A stretch of 64,000 nucleotides of DNA from Maridesulfovibrio ferrireducens (GTDB lineage Bacteria; Desulfobacterota; Desulfovibrionia; Desulfovibrionales; Desulfovibrionaceae). The notes under the pieces are model-generated. The model was not told the origin of the DNA. It saw only the letters and a program-made list of their open reading frames with translations, and did not search any database. Shown here in pieces: positions 32,226 to 40,546 of this stretch (positions within the stretch are counted from its first letter, which is position 1; each line of letters begins with the position of its first letter). Position numbers and translations under genes: made by a program. Where the stretch lies: contig NZ_JAEINN010000017.1 of the NCBI RefSeq assembly GCF_016342405.1, positions 1 through 64,000 on the forward strand. Direction: 5' to 3'.

Positions 32226-34410
32226 TCGTTTTTCCTGCTTCTATCATTAATGGTTTGGGGGAGTGGGCCAGAAGTCTTGACGAGTTGGCAATAACTCCCA
32301 TTGTGTGAGCTATATGGAGGAATCCAGCCATAACTGGAGTGAGTACTCCAGTGGCTCCCATGATAACTCCGACTATGTTTGAGCCTGTTGCCAGCCAGAA
32401 GTTCTGGTAAGCTATTTTTACTGTGTCCTGGCTGAGTTTATGTACAAAGGTCAGCCCGTTCAAATCGTCATTAACAAGAGTTATATCCGCGGCTTCTACT
32501 GCTACTTCGGCGCCTCCTGTTCCCATGGCTATTCCAACATCTGCTTGTGCGAGTGCCAGTGCGTCATTTATACCGTCTCCCACCATCAGTACTTTTTTGT
32601 TTTTATCTTGAAGAGTGCGCACCAGTGTTGCTTTTTCTTCGGGCATGGCCGAGGCATGTATTTCCGGTATGTGTAGAACTTTCGCTAAGTGTTCGGCTGT
32701 TGCGGGTTCGTCTCCGGTAACCAGAACAGTCTTTTCAATTCCATTCGCCCTTAAGGATTTAAGAGCGGCAGCAGCCTCGGGTCTGATTGTATTTGCAAAA
32801 GCCATAATACCGACAGGTTCTCTATCTTTAACAACATAAATGACAGTCAGCCCTTTACGTTTAAGAGTAGAAACATGGCTGCTCAGTTTGCCGATGCGCA
32901 CGTCAAATTGTTCTGTGAGTTTTTTGTTACCGACCAATATTTCAGTTGAAGCTCCGACAGCAGAAGGAAGTTCAGCCCGCATTCCTTTACCCAGGAAATA
33001 TTCGCAGACAGTATGGGTCAGGGGAGATATGTTTCTTTTTTGCGCAGCACTTTTGATTGCTTGAGCCAGCGGATGGTGGTTGTGGGTTTCGACAGAAAGA
33101 GCATAATTTAGAATTTCATCTTCGGAAGTACCTTTGATCGCATAAATATGTTCAAGGGACGGTTCGTTTCCGGTAAGGGTTCCGGTTTTGTCAAAGCAGG
33201 CAATTTCACAATGTCCCACTTCTTCAAGATACCTTCCTCCTTTGATGAGGATGTTGTGTCTTGCCGCAGTGTTGATGGCTGCGCTGATAGGAGTTGAAGC
33301 TGAAAGTACGGTGGCACATGGACAGGCCATGACCAGAAGCACGGTGAACGCTCTCCACGGACTGGCTGTTAGCAGCAAGGTGCCGATAGTTGCTCCCAGA
33401 CCTATTTTGACTAAGCGTACTGAAAGTTTGTCTGCTACTAATTCAATGTCGGTTTTATTTTCAAGAGAGTCTTCTACTTTATGAAGAATTCTAGCGAGAT
33501 AAGTACTGTCTCCAACTTCTTCTGCTTTGACGTAGATTACGCCTTCACGCACGAATGTTCCGGCGAAAACCTTGTCCTCGGTTTTTTTGTGTATAAAGTC
33601 GGCTCTTCCTGTGATCGGGGCTTCGTTTATTAATCCCTGACCATCCACAATGAGCCCGTCAATGCAGATTTTTTCTCCGGTGTGCAGGACAACCACATCT
33701 CCTTTTTGAAGTTGATTTATTTCAACTTCAACCTCCACTTCATCTTTCAGTACAAAAGTATGATGGGAAGTCTTATCAAGAATGCCTGAAATAGCACGGC
33801 GGGAACGTTCTGTAATCCAAGCGGTCAGAAGTTCTGCTCCGGCATTGATCCAGAGTATTTCAAAGGCAGTCATGGCCTCTCCGGCAACAACCGCAGCAAT
33901 AATGCCGCCGGCAAGAATCCCTTCAAGTCCAAATTTTCTGTCTTTGATTTTTTTGAATGCTTCTTTTACCAGCGGAGCGGCAGCAATTACAGTGATAAAT
34001 CCCAGAGGACTTAAAAGCGTTTGAGCAATGGTCAATCCCAGTAGGGATTCGCTTATTAATACAGCGCCACCTACTGCGGAGATGAAGGAGAAAGATCTTA
34101 AAGCGTTGCGGACTTCGGGGCAGCACCCTTTTTCTTTGTTATTTACCGGGCAATTTTTTTTGTAATTAATTCCGAGAAGATCATGAATTGTTCTGGTTAA
34201 CAGTTCAGGGGAAAGGACGTGGTCATTGTAGTTTATAATTACACAGGAACATTTTTTATTGATTCTTGTGTGGTTGACCCCTTCAAGGGTTTCTAGATTT
34301 TTTTCAAGAGAACTGGAAAGTAGATGGTTATTTTTTAGAATCGAAATTTTTAGTCGGATTCTTCCCGGTATCGAGTGTTGTACTTTTGTCTTATTGTGTC
34401 TTGTTTTCAC
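32212..34410 (-). CDS. P1B-type metal ATPase, CPC motif, altered actuator loop
   Basis: A 732-residue heavy-metal P-type ATPase and the first gene of the operon. The N-terminal HMA_2-like domain has HSIPGRIRLKIS. A VNNKEKGCCPEVR patch follows. The ion-binding motif is MACPCATVLSASTP (about 360), the phosphorylated Asp is in FDKTGTLTGNE (about 407), and NHHPLAQA and VGDGINDALAL are intact. The actuator motif, normally TGES, reads ITGRADF (about 266), so the Glu needed for fast dephosphorylation is Arg. This may slow or decouple the cycle. Two such ATPases in one operon is unusual. The promoter at 34492-34520 and an iron-box-like element lie upstream. Confidence 0.88.
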   Translation of the reverse strand: MKTRHNKTKVQHSIPGRIRLKISILKNNHLLSSSLEKNLETLEGVNHTRINKKCSCVIINYNDHVLSPELLTRTIHDLLGINYKKNCPVNNKEKGCCPEVRNALRSFSFISAVGGAVLISESLLGLTIAQTLLSPLGFITVIAAAPLVKEAFKKIKDRKFGLEGILAGGIIAAVVAGEAMTAFEILWINAGAELLTAWITERSRRAISGILDKTSHHTFVLKDEVEVEVEINQLQKGDVVVLHTGEKICIDGLIVDGQGLINEAPITGRADFIHKKTEDKVFAGTFVREGVIYVKAEEVGDSTYLARILHKVEDSLENKTDIELVADKLSVRLVKIGLGATIGTLLLTASPWRAFTVLLVMACPCATVLSASTPISAAINTAARHNILIKGGRYLEEVGHCEIACFDKTGTLTGNEPSLEHIYAIKGTSEDEILNYALSVETHNHHPLAQAIKSAAQKRNISPLTHTVCEYFLGKGMRAELPSAVGASTEILVGNKKLTEQFDVRIGKLSSHVSTLKRKGLTVIYVVKDREPVGIMAFANTIRPEAAAALKSLRANGIEKTVLVTGDEPATAEHLAKVLHIPEIHASAMPEEKATLVRTLQDKNKKVLMVGDGINDALALAQADVGIAMGTGGAEVAVEAADITLVNDDLNGLTFVHKLSQDTVKIAYQNFWLATGSNIVGVIMGATGVLTPVMAGFLHIAHTMGVIANSSRLLAHSPKPLMIEAGKTNELS

Positions 34411-34455
34411 TTGTCAGGTCCTGTTTTCAGTCGGAAAAAATCTGACTGCCCTTGT

Positions 34456-34520
34456 TTGAGATTGAAAATGAAACTCAACTTCACAGAAGGCTAAATACAA
34501 ATACAGAATCTCTTTGTCAA
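34456..34520 (-). promoter_or_regulatory. Promoter of the iron operon with Fur-box-like site
   Basis: On the minus strand TTGACA (34515-34520) is followed after 17 bases by TATTTA (34492-34497), a good sigma-70 match. Just downstream, 34462-34477 reads TTGAAAATGAAACTCA on the plus strand, the 16-base element also found before the fur-type gene and before feoA. The wider site is bracketed by TTGAG and CTCAA (34456-34478). Repression by a Fur-type protein when iron is plentiful is the likely control. Confidence 0.65.
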
Positions 34521-34632
34521 CGATAAATTTATTTTTAATACAACAAAGCTTTTTTAATTTTAGATAAGTAAGGAGGCTGGTTAGTCTTGAGGATGGAGGG
34601 CTTTATCCGGATTTTAAAGAGAGCGAATGAGT

Positions 34633-34672
34633 AAACCTGCGCTGATTGGAATTTCAAACGCAGGTTTTTTAT
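34633..34672 (-). terminator. Hairpin after the glycine-rich membrane protein gene
   Basis: AAACCTGCG (34633-34641) pairs with CGCAGGTTT (34659-34667) over a 17-base loop. The T run is strong on the plus strand and weak on the minus strand, yet the only adjacent gene end is that of the minus-strand gene at 34675. It may be a bidirectional or insulating terminator. Confidence 0.6.
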
Positions 34673-34674
34673 AT

Positions 34675-34998
34675 TCAGGATTCAATTTTTTTTGTTAAAT
34701 TTGTTCCAATAGATTTATCCCACATGATTTTTGTTCCTGTGGCTATTGCGGTAAAGCCTATAATTCCGGCAAGTCCACCAATTCCGAGCAAACCTACGAT
34801 GGCTATTCCAGTACCTGTAGCCAATCCCGTTCCAGCTGATTCTGTTGCTACAGCTTTTATTACTTCACGGCTTGTCATTTTGCCTTCTTTAACTGCGATT
34901 GTTCCGCGTACAGCGGTTACAGTTCCGCTGATCAAAGCTCCGGTGACTGCCATGGAGGCTGTTGCGATAGGAAGTATTCTTGTTGTGGGCGTAGTCAT
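34675..34998 (-). CDS. Glycine-rich hydrophobic membrane protein
   Basis: A 107-residue protein with two hydrophobic regions. The second is strongly glycine-patterned (GTGLATGTGIAIVGLLGIGGLAGIIG, about 58-83), reminiscent of the glycine-repeat segments of small magnetosome and organelle membrane proteins. The N-terminus is Thr-rich (MTTPTTRILPIATAS). It lies between the iron operon and the divergent fur-type gene, with its own upstream region containing a CAATTG-spaced element. Its role is unknown; a small integral protein of an iron-storage membrane is a reasonable inference. Confidence 0.7.
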   Translation of the reverse strand: MTTPTTRILPIATASMAVTGALISGTVTAVRGTIAVKEGKMTSREVIKAVATESAGTGLATGTGIAIVGLLGIGGLAGIIGFTAIATGTKIMWDKSIGTNLTKKIES

Positions 34999-35076
34999 GA
35001 TTAGCTCCTTTGTTAAGATCCATGAATTAATTATCCGTTTTAAATATTACTAGTTACAGATAAGTTTGGAAAACAG

Positions 35077-35095
35077 TTCAATTGAGTATCAATTG
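35077..35095. promoter_or_regulatory. Possible regulator site before the glycine-rich protein gene
   Basis: TTCAATTGAGTATCAATTG holds two CAATTG units and has partial dyad symmetry, about 80 bases before the minus-strand start. It resembles the AT-rich iron boxes nearby only loosely, so the link to Fur is weak. Confidence 0.35.
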
Positions 35096-35141
35096 CAAAT
35101 TAGGATGTTGTTTTGAGCTTGCGAATTCGTTCGTTGAGGTA

Positions 35142-35199
35142 TTGACAATTTGTTTTATTTGATAATAGTCATGAATCTCATTCTCAACAAGAAGGGGGA
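35142..35199 (+). promoter_or_regulatory. Promoter region and Fur-box-like site of the fur-type gene
   Basis: TTGACA lies at 35142-35147, with AT-rich TGATAATAG 13-20 bases later as a poorly spaced -10. 35172-35187 (TGAATCTCATTCTCAA, minus strand TTGAGAATGAGATTCA) matches the 16-base element of the feoA and ATPase promoters. A strong GGGGGAG ribosome-binding site precedes ATG 35203. Autoregulation is likely. Confidence 0.6.
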
Positions 35200-35202
35200 G
35201 AC

Positions 35203-35634
35203 ATGACAAGTCCTCAACATATTTTTTTAAAATATTTGTCAAAAAAAGGCATGGCTGCAACTGAACAGCGCAGGGTTGTGTTGGAGATTTTTCTCAAGAG
35301 TAAAGGGCATTTTTCTTATAAAGAACTTTATATTCAGGTCCGTGAAGCAGATTCGAGTATAAGTTCGGTTACGGTCTACAGAACAGTCAAACTTCTTGCT
35401 AAGTGCGGTATTGCCGGGTCCATTGATTTCGGGGACGGGATCACTCGTTATGAATGCAGGTATAACAGGCCTCATCATGATCATCTCGTCTGCACAAAAT
35501 GCGGTAAGAAGATAGGGGTGGTCGATGACAGTATTGAAAATTTGCAGGAGTTGCTGGCTGAAAAGCATGGGTTCAGTATAAAAAGACACAAGATGATTCT
35601 TTTTGGAATTTGTTCTGATTGTCGCGATAGTTAA
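35203..35634 (+). CDS. fur: Fur-family metalloregulator
   Basis: A 143-residue dimeric repressor. The N-terminal winged helix shows MAATEQRRVVLEIFLKSKGHFSYKELYIQVREADSSISSVTVYRTVKLLAKCGIA (DNA-recognition helix SSVTVYRTVKLL). The C-terminal domain has the metal site HHDHLVCTKCGK and a second Cys pair in CSDC, both typical of Fur and its relatives. It lies between the glycine-rich membrane protein gene (divergent) and the small membrane protein gene, within the iron locus. It probably controls the ATPase operon and feoAB through the shared 16-base element. Which metal it senses cannot be fixed from sequence, but context favours iron. Confidence 0.88.
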   Translation: MTSPQHIFLKYLSKKGMAATEQRRVVLEIFLKSKGHFSYKELYIQVREADSSISSVTVYRTVKLLAKCGIAGSIDFGDGITRYECRYNRPHHDHLVCTKCGKKIGVVDDSIENLQELLAEKHGFSIKRHKMILFGICSDCRDS

Positions 35635-35746
35635 CTTTGGCTGTGCAATTAATTTTCAATTGCGATGTTTGCAATAATAGTCACGGAATATGTAGTAACG
35701 TTTTTATGAATTGATCATAAAATTTAAATAGTAGGAGGATAGTGGT

Positions 35747-35968
35747 ATGAATTTAGGTAGATTTTTATTGGTTTCAACAACTGCGACGATTGTAGGTGTT
35801 GCTGCTTACGCTATTTTTAAAGCGGGCGGCGTTAAGCCTGCAATGATAGAAGCCGTTAAAGGGACTATCAAAGCCGGGGACTGGACGGCAGAGAAGTATG
35901 TTAGCGCAAAGCAGGAGGTCACACGGCTGGTAGATGAGGCTAAGGCTGATATGGCTGAAGGAGCTTAG
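35747..35968 (+). CDS. Small membrane-anchored protein of the iron locus
   Basis: A 73-residue protein with one N-terminal hydrophobic segment (FLLVSTTATIVGVAAYAIFKAGG) and a charged amphipathic helix (MIEAVKGTIKAGDWTAEKYVSAKQEVTRLVDEAKADMA). The layout, a short membrane helix then a charged helix, is similar to the ends of the two Pro/Gln-rich proteins. A strong AGGAGGA site precedes the ATG. It is a single gene about 110 bases downstream of the fur-type gene. Function unknown. Confidence 0.72.
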   Translation: MNLGRFLLVSTTATIVGVAAYAIFKAGGVKPAMIEAVKGTIKAGDWTAEKYVSAKQEVTRLVDEAKADMAEGA

Positions 35969-36001
35969 ACCTGATAATTCGGTGTGCTCAGGGTTATTTT
36001 T

Positions 36002-37018
36002 TTATATTCGAGAAGGACTTATTACTTTATCTCTTCCTGTGTTTTTTGCGAAATAGAGAGCTTTGTCTGCGGTTTCTACAAGTCGGACCGCTTCGGTTTC
36101 AGGGTTTTTGGCCTGATGATTCAGTCTGGAAATACCAATACTAAGGCTGCTTCTGCCAATGCTTAATTCCGCAAATCGTAGCCGTATTCGTTCCGCGACC
36201 TGTTCACAGCGGTATGAATCAATACCCACGAGAATTGCACCGAATTCATCTCCTCCGAAGCGGAAGGGGAAGTCCGTTCCTGTTCGAACTGAAGAGTTGA
36301 TAATTTGTCCCAATTGAGCCAGTAGCCTATCTCCTTCCATGTGGCCTAACTGGTCGTTGACTTCTTTAAAGTGATCGCAGTCAATCATCATAAGGTGCAG
36401 GGGGGTCTTGCAGGATATGCACTTAGAGCAGGATTCAACGATTTTAAGTTCAAAAAAACGTTTGTTGAACAGCCCGGTCAGGTAGTCAGTGTATGAAAGA
36501 AGGTTGAGCTTTTCTTTATCTTTGTAAGTTTCTGTAAGGCTTTTGGTTAGACTGTATTCTCTTCTGGCAACAGAGTGCGCCAGCCAGTTGAGGTTCTGTT
36601 GAAGACGTACAAGTTCATCTCCAGTGATACTGCTGTTTTTTTCGAAATAATCCATACGGTGATTCAGCTTTCCACGTTTGAGGTCCACGCAGAATTTATT
36701 CATTTCGCGCAGTTTTCTGTTAACCAGCCACTCATTAAGCCAATTGGCGATGGGGGAACAAAATGCAACGCACAGGCTGAAGTGCAGGCTCATATACATG
36801 AGTAATTCTTTTCTGTCGGCAAATTCTATTAGAACCAGCAGAAATCCGGCTGGAAGGATTAAAAGTAAAAAAATAGCAATTAATGCACGATTTTTTAAAC
36901 TGGCCTTTGTAAACTTTAATCCAGTTCGGAGCAGATAGCCTCCAATGCTGGAGTTTTTTAAGGTTGTCAGTATGTTGTTTAGAAATCTTAGGTTCTCTTT
37001 ATAAGATATATTATTCAT
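36002..37018 (-). CDS. Membrane-anchored GGDEF diguanylate cyclase
   Basis: A 338-residue protein with two N-terminal membrane segments (about 40-62 and 70-90), a short HAMP-like helical linker (WLVNRKLREMNKFCVDLKRG...) and a C-terminal GGDEF domain: LTGLFNKRFFE, MIDCDHFKEVNDQLGHMEGDRLLAQLG and the active site RFGGDEF. The product-inhibition RxxD motif is not canonical (RTGTD), so feedback control may be weak. It is predicted to make cyclic di-GMP at the membrane. It is read towards the small membrane protein gene and does not obviously belong to the iron functions. Confidence 0.88.
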   Translation of the reverse strand: MNNISYKENLRFLNNILTTLKNSSIGGYLLRTGLKFTKASLKNRALIAIFLLLILPAGFLLVLIEFADRKELLMYMSLHFSLCVAFCSPIANWLNEWLVNRKLREMNKFCVDLKRGKLNHRMDYFEKNSSITGDELVRLQQNLNWLAHSVARREYSLTKSLTETYKDKEKLNLLSYTDYLTGLFNKRFFELKIVESCSKCISCKTPLHLMMIDCDHFKEVNDQLGHMEGDRLLAQLGQIINSSVRTGTDFPFRFGGDEFGAILVGIDSYRCEQVAERIRLRFAELSIGRSSLSIGISRLNHQAKNPETEAVRLVETADKALYFAKNTGRDKVISPSRI

Positions 37019-37139
37019 TGCTGATCCTGCGCTGATGGGTGTTCTCTATTGTGTTTCCAGTTGTTCATAGTGGTTGGTCTAATGAAATTAATAATCAATA
37101 TCAAGTAAAAGTTTGTGGTGAAAAATTTAAGTTTTATTG

Positions 37140-37200
37140 TTGACAAGAAAAAACTAGCTGGCTAGTAATTGATTTCGAAATTCATTCTCATAATCATCAA
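37140..37200 (+). promoter_or_regulatory. feoAB promoter with Fur-box-like site
   Basis: TTGACA (37140-37145) and TAGTAA (37163-37168) are 17 bases apart. Directly downstream, 37176-37191 reads CGAAATTCATTCTCAT (minus strand ATGAGAATGAATTTCG), the third copy of the 16-base iron element, followed by ATAATCATCAA. The feoA start is at 37224. Confidence 0.7.
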
Positions 37201-37223
37201 AGCAAGGTTTAGGCGGAGAAAAA

Positions 37224-37568
37224 ATGTTTAATAAGTTCGATTTTCTTAACGGCGGAATCTCTTCCGGCAAGAGAGAGCAGCGGCGTAGGCATGGAGGCAG
37301 AGGCGGGCCCGGTAAAAAATGCATTATGCGCGGTAAAAGTGTTCTGGATATTGCTGTGGGTGGTAAGGCTAAAATAAGAAGACATTTTTCATGCGGCGCA
37401 GTGCGGCAGCGTCTGCTTGATCTGGGTTTTATTCCAGGCCGTGAGGTTGAGGTGATCAGGGTTGCAACTCTCGGGTGTCCGCTTGAGCTTAAGGTTGCCG
37501 GATATTGCGTTACCCTGCGTCGTACTGAGGCGTATGAAATTGAGGTGGAAGATGAGTTTAGAGGTTAA
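37224..37568 (+). CDS. feoA: FeoA-type protein with basic N-terminal extension
   Basis: A 114-residue protein. Residues 40-114 are the SH3-like FeoA domain (VLDIAVGGKAKIRRHFSCGAVRQRLLDLGFIPGREVEVIRVATLGCPLELKVAGYCVTLRRTEAYEIEV). The first 35 residues form a basic, glycine-rich extension (GKREQRRRHGGRGGPGKKC) not usual for FeoA. It is the first gene of feoAB, and its end overlaps the feoB start by 17 bases. It supports or regulates ferrous iron uptake by FeoB in the cytoplasm and is under the iron-box promoter at 37140-37200. Confidence 0.9.
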   Translation: MFNKFDFLNGGISSGKREQRRRHGGRGGPGKKCIMRGKSVLDIAVGGKAKIRRHFSCGAVRQRLLDLGFIPGREVEVIRVATLGCPLELKVAGYCVTLRRTEAYEIEVEDEFRG

Positions 37569-40086
37569 TAGCAAAGGCAAGGCAGCCAAAGATAATTTCC
37601 TTATTGCGCTGGCCGGGCAGCAAAATGCCGGTAAATCTACAACGTATAACATGCTTACCGGAGCAAATCAGCATGTGGCTAATTATCCGGGGGTAACCGT
37701 TGATAAAAAAGTCGGCAGCTATCGTGAAGGAAAGACTCGTTATGAAATTGTCGACCTTCCCGGTACATACAGCCTGACTTCGTTTTCACTCGAGGAAAGG
37801 GTGTCGCGTGATTTTTTTCTTGAGGAAAAGCCTGACGTAGTGGTTAATGTCGTGGATGCAACTGCTTTGCGCCGCAGTCTGTATTTTACTTTTCAGGTTT
37901 TGGAGATGGATTTTCCGGTTACTATTGCCCTGAATATGATGGATGTTGCTGAAAGTCAGGGGTTAACCATTGATTTGCAGGAACTAAGTTCGCGGCTCGG
38001 GGTGGATGTTGTCGCCACTGTGGGACGTAAGGGTAAAGGGAAGCAGGCACTGAAAGCCGCAATTCGTAAGTCAGTCAATCAGGAAGCTTATAATCGTCCT
38101 GTTACAATTGACTACGGTGAGCTTGAAGAGCATTTGCAGGAACTTGAAAAAAAGCTGGCTGAAGATGCCTTTTTAGGGGGGCTTTATCCGTTACGCTGGC
38201 TGGCAATCAAGCTGCTTGAAAATGATCCTGAAGTGTGCAGGCTTGTTGAATCAAAACATTTTAAAGGGTCAGAAATAATTGAAAATTCTATTTCGCGCCG
38301 TGATAGTTTTGAAGAAGCCTTGGATATTGATACGGGAGACTACATTGTCGCCTGCCGGGACAGGGTTGCAGGTGAGATTGTAGATGCATGTGTTCAGAAA
38401 GAGGATAGTTCGAAACAGCCTGTTTCCGAACGTATTGATAGATGGGTACTCAACCGTGCAATGGCTCCCTTTTTTCTTCTTGCTACAGTCTTTATTATTT
38501 ATGAGCTTTCTATTGTTCAGGGGTATAAGCTTACTATTTATACTTGGCCTTTGCTGGCAAAATTCAGGGATATTATCGCCAGCTTTTTACCTTCGGCAGG
38601 ATTGATTGAGGATTCTTTGCTGAGGTCCATGGGGCTGTGGATGGTGGATAGTGCCAACACTCTTTTAAACTATGTGCCGATCTTTTTTATTCTTTTTGCG
38701 CTTATAGCCATCCTGGAAGACTCCGGCTACATGGCTCGCATTGCTTTTATTTTAGACCGCATATTTCATAGTTTCGGTTTGCATGGACAATCAACACTTC
38801 CATTTATTCTGGGTGGAGTTTTTGCCGGAGGATGTGCTGTTCCGGGGATTATGTCCACCAAAGGTATTCCCGATGAAAGGTCGCGGCTGGCAACGATTTT
38901 AACGGTTCCGTTTATGAATTGTCTGGCAAAAATTCCCCTTTATACCTTGCTGGTGAATATTTATTTTGCCGAGCATAAATCATGGGCAATGTTCTTTATC
39001 GGCACCATCACAATCATAATGGCTATGATTATTGCTAAGGTTTTGACCTCAACAATCCTTAAGGGACGTGAGACCGCTCCGTTTATTATGGAAATGCCCA
39101 ATTACCATGCACCTACATTGTTCGGAGTCGCGCAACGCTCAATTGAACGTACATGGGAATACATCAAAAAAGTCGGGTCCATTGTTGTAGCCGTTTCCTT
39201 GTGTGTGTTTTCCTTGTTGCAATTCCCGGGGCTTAGTGAAGAGCGTATGGATTATTATAACGCTGAAATGAGTAAAGCCGCGGCTGTTTTTGATGCCAAA
39301 GTTTCAGGCACTACCTACGCCGAGGTAGGCGAGTCTGGAAAAATGCTTGCTTTGCTTAATTTCTACGATAATTACAAACGCGCTCGGATGAATTCATCAG
39401 GTAAGAGTGGGGCCGCTTCAGTTGATGCTAAATTCAAAGCTGATAATCCAGAATTGTTCACTGTGCTGAAACCGCATAGCAATAAAGATGCAAAGATAGT
39501 TAACCGTGCTTTGCGTAAGGTTTCATCCAAACGTAAAAGTTTGCGGCGCAAAATAAAGGAAGAGAAAATTAAGACTTCTTTTTTTGGTATGATTGGAAGA
39601 TCTCTTGAACCTGTAACCCAATTGGCCGGATTTGACTGGAAGGTGAATATTGCTTTGATCAGTTCTTTTGCCGCTCGTGAATCCTCTGTGGCAACAATGG
39701 GAGTTTTATATCAGCAAGGGGCGGATGAAAATCAGACACTTGAACAGAGAATGGATAATGAGAGTAAGTCTTCTGGAATGACTCCATTGCATGCTCTCGC
39801 AATTATTATTTTCTTTGCTCTTTACCCTCCATGTCTTGCCGCTACGATTATGGTGAAGGTTCAAACCGGGTCATGGAAATGGATGGTCTTTTCCATTGTT
39901 TTCCCCACGACGATTGGTTTTGCGGCGGCTTCAGCTGTGTTCACTGTGGGGAATGCGGTGGGGGCCAGCGGTATAGTTATGATGAAAGGGTTTTACCTTG
40001 TCTGCCTTGGAATAGCGTTTTTGATAGCACTTCAGAGTAAGCTCTCTTCAGATAAGATAGCAACACGCCACGTGTATCAGGCATAA
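37552..40086 (+). CDS. feoB: Ferrous iron transporter FeoB
   Basis: An inner-membrane Fe(II) permease of about 844 residues. The N-terminal G domain has GQQNAGKST (22-30), NYPGVTVDKKVG, VDLPGTYSL and NMMD. The membrane part contains the paired Gate motifs around FILGGVFAGGCAVPGIMSTK, TVPFMNCLAKIPLY and ARESSVATMGVLYQ. I chose ATG 37552 (MSLEVNSKG); the longer frame from 37462 only reads through feoA out of frame. It is longer than the common 770 residues because of a hydrophilic insert of about 120 residues (roughly 575-690) between membrane segments. FeoB-type uptake would supply iron for hydrogenase and cytochromes and for storage. Confidence 0.93.
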   Translation: MSLEVNSKGKAAKDNFLIALAGQQNAGKSTTYNMLTGANQHVANYPGVTVDKKVGSYREGKTRYEIVDLPGTYSLTSFSLEERVSRDFFLEEKPDVVVNVVDATALRRSLYFTFQVLEMDFPVTIALNMMDVAESQGLTIDLQELSSRLGVDVVATVGRKGKGKQALKAAIRKSVNQEAYNRPVTIDYGELEEHLQELEKKLAEDAFLGGLYPLRWLAIKLLENDPEVCRLVESKHFKGSEIIENSISRRDSFEEALDIDTGDYIVACRDRVAGEIVDACVQKEDSSKQPVSERIDRWVLNRAMAPFFLLATVFIIYELSIVQGYKLTIYTWPLLAKFRDIIASFLPSAGLIEDSLLRSMGLWMVDSANTLLNYVPIFFILFALIAILEDSGYMARIAFILDRIFHSFGLHGQSTLPFILGGVFAGGCAVPGIMSTKGIPDERSRLATILTVPFMNCLAKIPLYTLLVNIYFAEHKSWAMFFIGTITIIMAMIIAKVLTSTILKGRETAPFIMEMPNYHAPTLFGVAQRSIERTWEYIKKVGSIVVAVSLCVFSLLQFPGLSEERMDYYNAEMSKAAAVFDAKVSGTTYAEVGESGKMLALLNFYDNYKRARMNSSGKSGAASVDAKFKADNPELFTVLKPHSNKDAKIVNRALRKVSSKRKSLRRKIKEEKIKTSFFGMIGRSLEPVTQLAGFDWKVNIALISSFAARESSVATMGVLYQQGADENQTLEQRMDNESKSSGMTPLHALAIIIFFALYPPCLAATIMVKVQTGSWKWMVFSIVFPTTIGFAAASAVFTVGNAVGASGIVMMKGFYLVCLGIAFLIALQSKLSSDKIATRHVYQA

Positions 40087-40112
40087 TTTTAAATAAGAAT
40101 CAGGAGAATGTT

Positions 40113-40433
40113 ATGAGGAAAATGACAGCTAAAATTATTATGGTAGGTCTTATCGTCTTGTCCGCTTCCGCAGCTTTTGCCCATTCACCGCTTTGCAGCT
40201 GCTTTGATAATGGTGACGGCACAGTGCTTTGTGAAGGTGGTTTTTCAGACGGATCTTCAGCTTCTGGAGTTCGGATATTTGTTAAGAGTGAATCAGAAGA
40301 AGTTCTTAGCAAAGGGACAATGAATGAGAGTAGTGAGTTTGAGTTTAAGAAGCCTGAAGGGGCATACACAGTAACTTTTGATGGAGGTGAAGGACATTCT
40401 ATTGTAATCGATGGTTCTGATATTGTAGAATAA
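40113..40433 (+). CDS. Exported protein of the feo cluster
   Basis: A 106-residue protein with a signal peptide (MRKMTAKIIMVGLIVLSASAAFA, cleavage before HSPLC). The mature part is short, with a HSPLCSCFDNGDGTVLCEGGFSDG cysteine group and a beta-rich, carboxypeptidase-regulatory-like fold (GVRIFVKSESEEVLSKGTMNESSEFEFKKPEGAYTVTFDGGEGH). It follows feoB by 26 bases with an AGGAG site, so it is probably in the same operon. It may bind a metal in the periplasm. No precise function is known to me. Confidence 0.78.
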   Translation: MRKMTAKIIMVGLIVLSASAAFAHSPLCSCFDNGDGTVLCEGGFSDGSSASGVRIFVKSESEEVLSKGTMNESSEFEFKKPEGAYTVTFDGGEGHSIVIDGSDIVE

Positions 40434-40501
40434 ATTGTAAAATAGTTTTTGTTTTAGTTAAGTGATGTATGTGAATTAGATCTTATTTATAGGTTTTTAC
40501 A

Positions 40502-40522
40502 ACTCTCTTTGATAAAGAGAGT
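40502..40522. promoter_or_regulatory. Short perfect inverted repeat before the DUF4198 gene
   Basis: ACTCTCTTT and AAAGAGAGT are separated by GAT (40502-40522), 25 bases before ATG 40547. No T run follows, so an operator or a leader hairpin is more likely than a terminator. Confidence 0.4.
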
Positions 40523-40546
40523 CAAAGTCATAATCAGGAGTGATAG

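Noticed and set aside
34646-35053. Plus-strand frame of 135 residues
   Set aside because: It is antisense to the glycine-rich membrane protein; the minus-strand frame has the ribosome-binding site (AAAGGAGC) and the natural hydrophobic pattern.
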